Of a stretch of DNA of 64,000 nucleotides, positions 51,980 to 60,234 are shown piece by piece. Below the pieces are notes generated by a model. That model was not told the DNA's origin. It saw only the letters and a program-made list of their open reading frames with translations, and searched no databases. The translations under genes and the position numbers were made by a program. The stretch spans positions 147,036 through 211,035 of the forward strand of contig JAFKGQ010000014.1 of the NCBI GenBank assembly GCA_017307755.1, written 5' to 3'. The DNA comes from Chitinophagaceae bacterium. GTDB taxonomy: Bacteria; Bacteroidota; Bacteroidia; Chitinophagales; Chitinophagaceae. The first letter of the stretch is position 1. Each line of letters begins with the position of its first letter.

Positions 51980-53302
51980 CTAGTCCAGCTGCACCCGCGT
52001 CATCTTCGGGGCTAACAGATGCATGATCAGCCAGGCCAGCAGATAAGCGCCTCCGCAAACTGCAAACATGATATAATAAGCGATCTCTATCTTATGAATA
52101 GCCCGGTAGTGAACAAAAAGGTTCTTCTGTACCAATGCAGACAACAGGATACCACCCAATGCGCCGGCCATGCCTCCGATGCCGGTGACGGACCCGGTGG
52201 CTTTCTTTGGGAACATATCGGATACAGTAGTAAAGATATTGGCGCTCCAGGCCTGGTGCGCTGATGCCGCAATACCGATCACGATAACCGCCAGCCACAT
52301 ATCGATGCTCCCGGCCAACTGTGCAAAAACGATCGGGATGACCAACAAGGCATAGATGAACATAGACGTTTTTCGCGCCCTGAACACCGGCATCCCCTTA
52401 TTGATAAAGCTCATGGGTAGCCATCCCCCCCAAATACTGCCGAAGGTAGACATAGTATAAACCACCGCCACGGGAAGAGATACCGCAGTTCCCTTCAAAC
52501 CATACTGACTTTCCAGGAAATCAGGCAGCCAGAACAGATAAAACCACCATATGGGGTCAGTCAGCAGCTTGCCGATCGCAAAGGCCCATGTCTGCCGGAA
52601 TCCCAGCAATTTTCCCCATGACAGCTTTTGCCCGGCATCGCTGGCCTTATCAGCGGCCGCCTCGGCAGGGGTCGCTGTAGGATCACTGTTGATATAATTC
52701 AGTTCCTCCGCAGAAAGTTTTTTGTGTTTAGCAGGCACCTCATACAGAAGAAACCAGAAGATCAGCCAGAAAAAACCCAGTGCGCCCGTAATGACAAAGG
52801 CCCATTTCCAACCCCAGTGCACGGCAATATAGGGGACGGTCAGAGGTGCGATGATCGCGCCGACATTCGCACCGGAATTGAATATCCCCGTCGCCAATGC
52901 ACGCTCTTTTCTGGGAAACCATTCCGCCACTGTTTTGATGGCGGCAGGGAAATTGCCGGCTTCGCTGACACCCAACGCACTTCTCGCAACACCAAAGCCA
53001 AAAACGGAATTGACCAGCGCATGGCATACGGCAGCAATGCTCCAGACACCCGTAGCCAGCGCATAACCGATCCGGGTACCCAGTTTGTCTATGAGCCGGC
53101 CGGCTCCCAGCAAGCCGATGGCATATGATACTTTAAAAGCGATCTCTACATTAGTATAATCGGCATCGTCCCAATGCAACTGATCGGTGAGCGTGGACTT
53201 CAGCAGGCTAATAACCGCACGATCCAGGTAATTGATAGTAGTCGCAAAAAACAACAACGAACAAATTGTCCATCTGAACTTGCCGATCGAAGATGTAGAC
53301 AT
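51980..53302 (-). CDS. MFS transporter, hexuronate (ExuT-like, ACS family)
   Basis: A 440-residue, twelve-helix major facilitator of the anion:cation symporter family that includes ExuT. Signatures include INYLDRAVISLLKSTL near the start, GVSEAGNFPAAIKTVAEWFP, RKERALATGIFNSGANVGA and the late SVTGIGGMAGALGGIL. Placed directly downstream of kduI, so uptake of a hexuronate or ketouronate is the natural reading. Confidence 0.9.
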   Translation of the reverse strand: MSTSSIGKFRWTICSLLFFATTINYLDRAVISLLKSTLTDQLHWDDADYTNVEIAFKVSYAIGLLGAGRLIDKLGTRIGYALATGVWSIAAVCHALVNSVFGFGVARSALGVSEAGNFPAAIKTVAEWFPRKERALATGIFNSGANVGAIIAPLTVPYIAVHWGWKWAFVITGALGFFWLIFWFLLYEVPAKHKKLSAEELNYINSDPTATPAEAAADKASDAGQKLSWGKLLGFRQTWAFAIGKLLTDPIWWFYLFWLPDFLESQYGLKGTAVSLPVAVVYTMSTFGSIWGGWLPMSFINKGMPVFRARKTSMFIYALLVIPIVFAQLAGSIDMWLAVIVIGIAASAHQAWSANIFTTVSDMFPKKATGSVTGIGGMAGALGGILLSALVQKNLFVHYRAIHKIEIAYYIMFAVCGGAYLLAWLIMHLLAPKMTRVQLD

Positions 53303-53344
53303 ATGGCTTTAAAATTGGTGCTCAATATAAGCAAATAAGCTTGA

Positions 53345-54175
53345 CTATCGCAGATCGGTAATATCCACCAGGTCCATATCCGTATAGGTATAATTCTCAC
53401 CTGCCATTCCCCAGATAAAGGAATAATTAGCCGTCCCGCATCCGCTGTGGATCGACCATGGAGGAGATACGACCCCCTGGTGATTAGCCACCAGCAGGTG
53501 TCTTGTCTCCGACGGCATCCCCATAAAATGAACAACGCGTTGACCGGCCGGAACGTCGAAATAGAAATAAGCTTCCATACGACGGGTATGTGTATGTGCA
53601 GGCATGGTATTCCATACGCTGCCGGTCTTCAATATGGTAAGTCCCATCACAAGCTGACAGCTTTGGATCCCTTCTGCATGGATATATTTATAGATGGTCC
53701 GGGCATTGGATGTTTCCAGACTGCCCATATCGGTGGGCAATGCCTGCTCCTTCGGCAGGTATTGCACAGGGTAAGCAGCGTGTGCCGGGGCCGACAAGAG
53801 ATAAAATAAAGCAGGCGCCAAAGGATCTTCACTCTCAAAACTCACTTCCCGCACCCCTTTTCCAAGATACAAAGCATCCAGCTTATTCAATTCCTGGGAA
53901 TGCCCATCGGCCCTTACCATCCCCTTACCGCCTACATTGATGATACCCAGCTCCCTGCGTTCGAGGAAATAGGAAGCCTTTAGTTCCGGATGCGTCTCCA
54001 GCACAAGTCTTTTGCCGACAGGCTTCGCCCCACCCATGATCACACGGTCATAATGTGTATATAGTAGTTGTATCGCATCGTCTTTCATCAGACTGTCCGT
54101 CAGAAAAGCATCTCGCAACTCCGAAGTATTCATGCTGCTGACTTCCTTCGGACTGTGTTCAAACCGTATTTGCAT
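53345..54175 (-). CDS. kduI: 5-dehydro-4-deoxy-D-glucuronate isomerase
   Basis: A 276-residue cupin-type isomerase converting 4-deoxy-5-ketouronate (DKI) to 3-deoxy-D-glycero-2,5-hexodiulosonate. The zinc site is seen in MPAHTHTRRMEAYFYFD and the C-terminal IHSGCGTANYSFIWGMAGEN. Length equals the family standard of about 278. It lies 13 bases after kduD. Its substrate comes from unsaturated uronates such as those released by the GH88 enzyme at 16.5 kb. Confidence 0.96.
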   Translation of the reverse strand: MQIRFEHSPKEVSSMNTSELRDAFLTDSLMKDDAIQLLYTHYDRVIMGGAKPVGKRLVLETHPELKASYFLERRELGIINVGGKGMVRADGHSQELNKLDALYLGKGVREVSFESEDPLAPALFYLLSAPAHAAYPVQYLPKEQALPTDMGSLETSNARTIYKYIHAEGIQSCQLVMGLTILKTGSVWNTMPAHTHTRRMEAYFYFDVPAGQRVVHFMGMPSETRHLLVANHQGVVSPPWSIHSGCGTANYSFIWGMAGENYTYTDMDLVDITDLR

Positions 54176-54188
54176 ATGTCAGTTATTT

Positions 54189-54953
54189 TTATCTACCCAT
54201 CCATCCGCCGTCTACCGTAAGGATGGTGCCATGTATATAATCCGCCGCCCTGGAAGCTAAAAAGACGGCAGGTCCCTTAAAGTCATCTGTAACACCCCAG
54301 CGGCCCGCGGGTATCCTGTCTAGTATAGACTTACTGCGCACCGGGTCGTTGCGCAGAGCTTCCGTATTGTCGGTGCTGATATAACCCGGCGCAATGCCAT
54401 TGACATTGACGCCCTGGGAGGCCCACTCATTGGCCAGGGCTTTTACCAGGCTGCCCAATGCACCCTTGCTGGCCGCATAACCAGGGACATTGATCCCCCC
54501 CTGGAAGGTCAGCAGGCTGCAGGTAAAAATGATCTTGCCGCTGCGGCGGGCAAGCATGTCACGGCCAAATTCACGCGCGAGAATAAAGGCGGCATCGAGA
54601 TTTATGGACAATACCTTATCCCAGTATTCATCCGAATGACTGGCGGCAGGATTGCGAAGGATCATGCCGGCATTATTTATCAGTATGTCTATGCGTTCAT
54701 GCTCCTGTCTGACCTTCCCAATAAATGAATACAGGGAAGTCCGGTCCGTCAGATCGGCCTGGTAACCCGAGAAGGACCTGCCCAATGCCCGTACCTCCCT
54801 TTCAATGACGCTGCCTTCCGGCTCCAGGGAGGCCGATACGCCAACGATATCCGCGCCGGCTTCGGCCAGCCCCAACGCCATGCCGCGGCCAATACCTTTG
54901 TTACATCCCGTTACCAGGGCCTTTTTTCCGCTTAAATCAAAGAGATCGCTCAT
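54189..54953 (-). CDS. kduD: 2-dehydro-3-deoxy-D-gluconate 5-dehydrogenase
   Basis: A 254-residue short-chain dehydrogenase converting the KduI product to 2-keto-3-deoxygluconate with NADH. Cofactor loop VTGCNKGIGRGMALGLAEAG, catalytic Y in VPGYAASKGAL, and NGIAPGYISTDNTEALRND typical of KduD. The ATG at 54953 gives the correct length; an upstream in-frame start would add 40 senseless residues. First gene of the uronate operon, divergent from the LacI-type gene. KDG kinase and KDPG aldolase genes are not in this window. Confidence 0.95.
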   Translation of the reverse strand: MSDLFDLSGKKALVTGCNKGIGRGMALGLAEAGADIVGVSASLEPEGSVIEREVRALGRSFSGYQADLTDRTSLYSFIGKVRQEHERIDILINNAGMILRNPAASHSDEYWDKVLSINLDAAFILAREFGRDMLARRSGKIIFTCSLLTFQGGINVPGYAASKGALGSLVKALANEWASQGVNVNGIAPGYISTDNTEALRNDPVRSKSILDRIPAGRWGVTDDFKGPAVFLASRAADYIHGTILTVDGGWMGR

Positions 54954-54995
54954 AAATATTAACTTTATCCCCTCAGCAGGGGGGACAATCGGCAA

Positions 54996-55003
54996 CAAGT
55001 CTA
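54996..55003 (-). promoter_or_regulatory. putative -7 box (TAGACTTG) of the kdu operon
   Basis: Read leftward, TAGACTTG matches TAnnTTTG at all but one position, about 43 bases upstream of the kduD ATG. A TTTG lies 24 bases further upstream, somewhat wider than the usual spacing. Confidence 0.3.
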
Positions 55004-55047
55004 CACTGTTATTGAATAAGATAGGGGCAAAGAGAAGTTTTTTTTTA

Positions 55048-55061
55048 CGAAAACGATTGCG
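55048..55061. promoter_or_regulatory. LacI-type operator CGAAAACGATTGCG
   Basis: Fits CG-N-AA-N-CG-N-TT-N-CG, the general LacI/PurR operator plan with a central CG. It lies 15 bases upstream of the lacI-type start and on the far side of the kdu promoter, well placed for autoregulation and for control of the divergent operon. Confidence 0.6.
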
Positions 55062-55076
55062 ATCCGTGAGCATTTT

Positions 55077-56120
55077 ATGAAATTCGAAGCTATCACCATA
55101 AAGGATATTGCTAAAGCGCTAAACCTGTCTGTATCCACTGTTTCCAAGGCGCTCAGGGGCAGCCATGAGATCAGCGGGGAGACAAAGCAGGCAGTACTCA
55201 ACTATGCCCGTGAGAACAACTATAAGCCCAATCCCATCGCTCAAAGCCTCAAAAGAGGACAGAGCAAATCCATCGGGATCATCGTATGTAACATCGACAA
55301 CAATTTCTTCTCCCAGGTGATCAATGGCATCGAGTCCGTCGCCCGGCACAAGGGTTACAACGTCATTATTACACAAAGCCGGGAAAGCTATGAGAAGGAG
55401 GTTGCCAATAGCGAACACCTTTCATCACGGAGTGTGGACGGGCTGATCATCTCCCTGGCGGCCGAGACACGGCAGGTGGATCACCTTATAAAATTGCACA
55501 GGAAAGGGTTGCCCATCGTACTCTTCGATAGGATCACGGATGAAATACCCACTCACCGGGTGATCGCCAATAATTATAAAGGGGCATACGAAGCGACACG
55601 GCATCTTTTGGAGCAAGGCTGCCGGCGTATTGCGCACATAGCCAGCTCGGACAACCTTTCCATCACCCGGGAGAGACTGGAAGGATATAAACAGGCGCTA
55701 AAAGACGCCGGTCACAAGTCGGATGAACGTTACATAAAATTTTGCCCGCACAGCGGTATGATCCGCGAAGAGACACAACAGGCCTTGAACGAACTTCTGC
55801 AGCTGACAGAAAGACCGGACGCCATCTTTACGGCCAGCGACAGACTGAGCACGACCACCCTGAGCCTGCTCCGGGTTATGCAGATATCCATTCCATGCGA
55901 AATAGCCCTGGTAGGGTATACCAATTCCATTTCCGCCGATATTTTCAATCCGTCTCTCACGTCCGTGGTACAGCCCGCGCTGGAAATGGGACAGCAGGCG
56001 ACAGAACTGCTGGTGTCGCTGATCGAAGCCCGCCGGCCCGTCACACAGTTTGAAAAACGGGTCCTGGATACAGAACTTCAGATCAGAGATTCAAGCTTGA
56101 AGAAGAATTGTAACCCCTGA
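55077..56120 (+). CDS. LacI-family transcriptional regulator
   Basis: A 347-residue repressor. N-terminal helix-turn-helix TIKDIAKALNLSVSTVSKAL (about 7-26) with the hinge helix NPIAQSLKRGQSKSIGI, then a periplasmic-binding-protein-like effector domain (SIGIIVCNIDNNFFSQVING to the end). It is divergent from the kdu operon with a 123-base shared region containing a LacI-type operator, so it most likely represses kduD-kduI and the transporters until a uronate intermediate binds. Confidence 0.93.
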   Translation: MKFEAITIKDIAKALNLSVSTVSKALRGSHEISGETKQAVLNYARENNYKPNPIAQSLKRGQSKSIGIIVCNIDNNFFSQVINGIESVARHKGYNVIITQSRESYEKEVANSEHLSSRSVDGLIISLAAETRQVDHLIKLHRKGLPIVLFDRITDEIPTHRVIANNYKGAYEATRHLLEQGCRRIAHIASSDNLSITRERLEGYKQALKDAGHKSDERYIKFCPHSGMIREETQQALNELLQLTERPDAIFTASDRLSTTTLSLLRVMQISIPCEIALVGYTNSISADIFNPSLTSVVQPALEMGQQATELLVSLIEARRPVTQFEKRVLDTELQIRDSSLKKNCNP

Positions 56121-56155
56121 TCCCCTCCGCCCTCCCATTCACCGTTATCACAGAG

Positions 56156-56809
56156 TCAATATGCCGCGGTAAATCGCTGACGGATGTGTTTGGGTTGCTC
56201 CAGCTCATCAACAATGGCTACAGCGAGATCTTCCACCGAAAGAACGCTCTTTCCGTCCTTATCAAAAACAGGCTGGTCAAGCCCGGTGCGGTAGATACCT
56301 TTGCGTTTGCCGGAAGTGGTGGGGTTCATGAGTATGGCGGGGCTGAAGAAGGTCCATTCCAGCTCCTGTTCTGCTTTCAATATTTCCAGATAATCCCGGG
56401 CAGCCGAAGCGCCGTCCCTGAATTGGGCGGGAAACTCGGGCTGATCCACCAATTGCTTGCCGGGTGCGATCTCCAGGCCGCCGGCCCCGCCGACGACGAT
56501 CAATCGTTTTATGTCCGCCTTTTTTACTTCCTCCTGGATACATTTCGCACCTTCGATATATTCCTTGTAGATATTGGGATTGGTCCATCCCGGATTGTAA
56601 GCGCTGATGACAGCCTCCTGCCCCTTTAACAGGGTCACCATTTGATCGGTGTTAAACACATCCCCGGCCCTCATTGCAAGCCCCGGATGCCGGAAACCGA
56701 GTTTTTCGGGGTGACGCGCGATACCGAGCACCATATGATCACGGTCCAGAAGTTCGCGGAGTATGGCTTTACCAACAAAGCCTGTGGCTCCAATTACAGC
56801 TACTTTCAT
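56156..56809 (-). CDS. NAD(P)-binding NmrA/SDR-like oxidoreductase
   Basis: A 217-residue atypical short-chain dehydrogenase-like protein. The N-terminal MKVAVIGATGFVGKAILREL is the GxxGxxG dinucleotide loop; later LIVVGGAGGLEIAPGKQL and the WTFFSPAILMNP segment fit the NAD(P)H-binding NmrA-type family (BlsU/YwnB-like). Catalytic activity is uncertain; many members are redox sensors. It follows a GH39 gene on the same strand after 28 bases. Confidence 0.8.
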   Translation of the reverse strand: MKVAVIGATGFVGKAILRELLDRDHMVLGIARHPEKLGFRHPGLAMRAGDVFNTDQMVTLLKGQEAVISAYNPGWTNPNIYKEYIEGAKCIQEEVKKADIKRLIVVGGAGGLEIAPGKQLVDQPEFPAQFRDGASAARDYLEILKAEQELEWTFFSPAILMNPTTSGKRKGIYRTGLDQPVFDKDGKSVLSVEDLAVAIVDELEQPKHIRQRFTAAY

Positions 56810-56837
56810 AGATTATGCTATTATACAACAAAGGTAT

Positions 56838-58526
56838 TCACCAATTCCACTTCAACAAAGACACTGCATGGGGAGGTAAGACAAAAGAAACAGAAGTTTC
56901 CCCCGTCCCCGGCGTCTTCACCCGTTCAGGTACGGCCAACTCGGAAAGCCCTCCCATCTTTTCCAGGTCCCGGTAAGCGGTTTCGCTGACGGATGAGGGA
57001 GCTCCCATTTTCTTCCAGGCCTCATAAGCATTGCTATGCGCCTCATCGATGCGAAAATGCCTGAACCGTGGCTGTCCCGCCGGCAAGTGCCTGACAAGAA
57101 TTGTCATGTTGACGGCTTCGCCGGGCAGATCATCGTCCATATAGTTCCATACCATCACTGTCAATTGCCGCACCCCTGCCACAGCCAGGGCATGGACATC
57201 GGTACGGCCTCCATATAAGCTGTTGCTCAGGAGACTATCCAGGGGCAGACCGGCAGGGTTCTCTACCGGGACCCTTCTGCCTTGCATCATCCCATACATA
57301 CGAAAAACATTCAGGACAGGTTTATCGATGCCATTGGTAGCCAGGTCCCGGAATCCGTCAAACCATTTCTGCCCTTCAAACTCAAAGCTCCAGCTCATAG
57401 CCCCCTGCAGGTTGACATGCCAGCGTGCTGCCAGATCGTAAATCCTGGCAAAGCTGGCGGCTGTATAGCTGGAATACATGGTCCCGTTGCGGTAAGCGTT
57501 CTCAGGGTTGGTAGTCATCCCGCAGGCTGCACAACCTTCGGGATCACATTCAGTAATATATATGGGCAGGTCTTTAAACGCAGAGGCGGCGACGATCCCG
57601 AAGCCCCTGGCAATATCTCTCAACTGAGGGGCCATATTCATGCGTACGTGTCCTTCCACCAGCCTGGGGCTGCCCTTGGCGTGGAAGCTGATAAAGTCGA
57701 GGGGCGCCCCCTTTTTGGCCGTAACATAATTCCCCCCCCCGGCACAATGCTCCAGGAAATCCTTCAGCCAGCCAGCAGCCTTGTCCCAGCCGGGACCCGT
57801 GGTAGCCGGCCCCCCTACACGGGCCGACGGCAATGCCCGCTTGACAGCGTCGGCGGCAACATCGTATAGCCGGAAATACTCGTCACGGCTGCCCTTCCAA
57901 TAGCCGATGTTCGGCTCGTTCCACACCTCCCATAGCCAGGTATTTACTTCCTTTTTTCCATAACGCTGTACACAATGAAGGACCCACTGGTAAACCAGCT
58001 CACCCCACTTCCCATAGTCGTTTGGCGGATAGGCCCAGCCGGTATATACGCTGTCATACGGGGTCCCGGGTTTCCAGTGATGACGATATGGCTGTGGATG
58101 GATGGACAAAGCTTCGGGTGTAAAACCTATCTCGACCAGCGGTCGCATACCCCGCTGTACATATACGTCGAAGATACTGTCCACAATATGCCAGTGATAG
58201 AGGGGTCGTCCCTGTGCATCCTCCGTATACGCATTGGTAGAACCCCATTTCAATGCAGGAGCGCCGTCTCCGGAGGTCAGCAGATTATGACATCTTATAT
58301 ATACAGGCACGGGACTGAGGGCCGCCAGTTCGGATAAGAGCTTTTTCCCGTCAGGTTGATAAGTATAGTTCGGCTCATCATAGCCAAAATAGGCCCAGAT
58401 AGGAGGTAGAGGGTCGCCTTGTTGCTGGTAATCAAGTCCCATCTGCCATGAAGATTGCGCCCGGACAGACGAAATTGACAGTAATATCAGACTCCACCAG
58501 CATAATGAGGTCCATCGCATGGGCAC
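56838..58526 (-). CDS. exported glycoside hydrolase, GH39-like (beta-xylosidase family)
   Basis: A 562-residue enzyme with a signal peptide (start region MPMRWTSLCWWSLILLSISS). A TIM-barrel of clan GH-A: acid/base Glu in LWEVWNEPNIGYW (about 200-212), probable nucleophile Glu in IYITECDPEGCAACG (about 321-335), and an SFHAKGSP strand. A C-terminal beta-sandwich follows (about 430-562). The arrangement fits GH39, whose members cleave beta-xylosides, iduronides and related bonds. The exact bond is open; position near the uronate operon suggests a side chain of the same glycan. Confidence 0.75.
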   Translation of the reverse strand: MPMRWTSLCWWSLILLSISSVRAQSSWQMGLDYQQQGDPLPPIWAYFGYDEPNYTYQPDGKKLLSELAALSPVPVYIRCHNLLTSGDGAPALKWGSTNAYTEDAQGRPLYHWHIVDSIFDVYVQRGMRPLVEIGFTPEALSIHPQPYRHHWKPGTPYDSVYTGWAYPPNDYGKWGELVYQWVLHCVQRYGKKEVNTWLWEVWNEPNIGYWKGSRDEYFRLYDVAADAVKRALPSARVGGPATTGPGWDKAAGWLKDFLEHCAGGGNYVTAKKGAPLDFISFHAKGSPRLVEGHVRMNMAPQLRDIARGFGIVAASAFKDLPIYITECDPEGCAACGMTTNPENAYRNGTMYSSYTAASFARIYDLAARWHVNLQGAMSWSFEFEGQKWFDGFRDLATNGIDKPVLNVFRMYGMMQGRRVPVENPAGLPLDSLLSNSLYGGRTDVHALAVAGVRQLTVMVWNYMDDDLPGEAVNMTILVRHLPAGQPRFRHFRIDEAHSNAYEAWKKMGAPSSVSETAYRDLEKMGGLSELAVPERVKTPGTGETSVSFVLPPHAVSLLKWNW

Positions 58527-58556
58527 AAGTTAATAAGGAGTGTCGAGATTTTTTGT

Positions 58557-58564
58557 TAACTTTG
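58557..58564 (+). promoter_or_regulatory. Bacteroidota -7 promoter box TAACTTTG
   Basis: Exact TAnnTTTG match ending 10 bases before the ATG at 58575. Likely promoter of the small gene and perhaps of the whole efflux operon, giving a very short leader. Confidence 0.5.
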
Positions 58565-58574
58565 GTACCGTATT

Positions 58575-58970
58575 ATGCTGAAAAAGTGGATTTACATATT
58601 CACAGCCATTTGTCTGCTCAACACCCTTTTTTGTTTCCATGTAGGGGACCTTTTTGCAGGCGGCGATGGAACCCTTCGTCTGGAGGATGGTTACTCCTAC
58701 GTCGGGTCAGGCAGCTTGCTGGACTTCATCATCCAGCAAACACAGGACGAAGACCAGGACTCCGACGGCCAGACCCCGCTCAAACTCAAATGCCGGCATG
58801 GCCACTTTTTTTCCAGGTTCTTCTCGCTCAGCATACAGGTGCCCATGCAGGCCGCCTATAACACGCTGTTCAACCCCGGAAGGGCGCCCGTTCAATACGG
58901 TAACTACCAGGTCCGGAAAGCTACTCTCCCCTCTTATTACAATTTCCTCTTCCGGCTCAACCTATTCTAA
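58575..58970 (+). CDS. hypothetical exported or membrane-anchored protein before the efflux operon
   Basis: A 131-residue protein with an N-terminal hydrophobic segment (MLKKWIYIFTAICLLNTLFC). The rest is polar, with an acidic stretch (QQTQDEDQDSDGQ) followed by a basic one (LKLKCRHGHFFSRFF), and no motif I know. A -7 box lies just upstream. It precedes the RND adaptor gene by 136 bases on the same strand and may be part of the same transcript. Confidence 0.55.
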   Translation: MLKKWIYIFTAICLLNTLFCFHVGDLFAGGDGTLRLEDGYSYVGSGSLLDFIIQQTQDEDQDSDGQTPLKLKCRHGHFFSRFFSLSIQVPMQAAYNTLFNPGRAPVQYGNYQVRKATLPSYYNFLFRLNLF

Positions 58971-59106
58971 TACGTCATCCGTTCTTCCCTGGAAGGTGCC
59001 GGAGGCCGGCCATTCTATTTACGATTTGCACTGCCATACTCCCCAAAAAGGATGGATCCTTCTTTTCCTGATTAATTGAACTACTGAACACAACGTATTA
59101 AATGCT

Positions 59107-60225
59107 ATGGCAAAATTTATATTGTTGGGCTGGTTGATAGTTATTGTAACAGCCTTTTCTAATACAGGCTGCTCCTCTTATGGAGCACAGGAGGCGAAAC
59201 AGGACACTTTACAGCTGCCTGTGTTGACCCTGTCCGGTAAAGACACCGTGCTGCAGACGGCCTATGTTGCCGATATACAGGCGGTAAAAAATGTAGAGAT
59301 AAGGGCCCGCGTAAAGGGCTTTCTCGAAGCAATTTATGTAGATGAAGGCAAGGTGGTGAAAAAAGGCCAGCTCCTGTTCAAGATCAATGACGACGAGTAT
59401 AAGACGCTCTTTTCAAAGGCCCATGCCGCCCTCCAGAATGCCGAGGCGGCAGCAAGAGCCACTCAATTGGAGGTGGAAAGGGTCCAGTTGCTGGTTGACA
59501 AACATGTGGTGGTCCCTTCCGAATTGGAAGTGGCAAAAGCCCGTCTGGCCGCGGATAAAGCAAATATCGAAGAAGCCCGCTCCGCCGTCACCAGCGCTGA
59601 GAACCATTTATCCTATACTTCCGTCCGGGCCCCTTTTGATGGACTCATTGACCGCATTCCCCTCAAACCGGGAAGCCTGATTGATGAGGGCACCCTCCTG
59701 ACTAGTCTCTCGGACATCAGTGCCATGTTCGCCTATTTCAGCTTCCCTGAAAATGAATACCTGCAGTATCAGCGCACCAAAGAGCTTTCGCAACAAAAAA
59801 GCAGCGACTCCGTGAAACTGGTACTGGCAGACGGCAGCAATTACCCTTATCACGGCAGGATCGAGACAGTGGAAGCGGAGATCGAACAGACTACGGGCTC
59901 CATCGACTTCAGGGCCCGCTTCCCCAACCCCAAGCAGCTGCTGCGGCATGGCGCCACCGCCAAACTCTATATTTCCACCCGGGCTGACAGCGTGCTGTTG
60001 GTACCGCAACGCTCCGTCTTCGACATCCAGGACAAAAGCTATGTATACCTGGTGGGGCCGGACAACAAGCTCCGCATGCAAAGCTTTGTCCCCCTTACCC
60101 GGTTCTCTCATTACTATATTGTCAAACAAGGTTTGCATCCGGCGGACAGGATACTCTACGAAGGCGCTCAAAACGTACGGGACGGCATGATCATCAAACC
60201 CAGACCCGCAAATATCAAACTATAA
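59107..60225 (+). CDS. RND efflux periplasmic adaptor (membrane fusion protein), lipoprotein
   Basis: A 372-residue adaptor of the AcrA/MexA type. Lipobox FSNTGCSS near residue 20 anchors it. Domains in order are a lipoyl/hairpin part (VKNVEIRARVKGFLEAIYVD, DEGKVVKKGQLLFKINDDEY), a helical hairpin (about 100-160), YTSVRAPFDGLIDRIPLKPG closing the lipoyl domain, and beta-barrel and membrane-proximal domains. It links the inner-membrane pump encoded 9 bases downstream to the outer-membrane channel. Confidence 0.93.
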   Translation: MAKFILLGWLIVIVTAFSNTGCSSYGAQEAKQDTLQLPVLTLSGKDTVLQTAYVADIQAVKNVEIRARVKGFLEAIYVDEGKVVKKGQLLFKINDDEYKTLFSKAHAALQNAEAAARATQLEVERVQLLVDKHVVVPSELEVAKARLAADKANIEEARSAVTSAENHLSYTSVRAPFDGLIDRIPLKPGSLIDEGTLLTSLSDISAMFAYFSFPENEYLQYQRTKELSQQKSSDSVKLVLADGSNYPYHGRIETVEAEIEQTTGSIDFRARFPNPKQLLRHGATAKLYISTRADSVLLVPQRSVFDIQDKSYVYLVGPDNKLRMQSFVPLTRFSHYYIVKQGLHPADRILYEGAQNVRDGMIIKPRPANIKL

Positions 60226-60234
60226 CGAAAACGC

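Noticed and set aside
54968..54983. CCCC-TCAGCA-GGGG hairpin in the kduD leader as a riboswitch
   Set aside because: A single four-base stem without any conserved core; nothing supports ligand binding.
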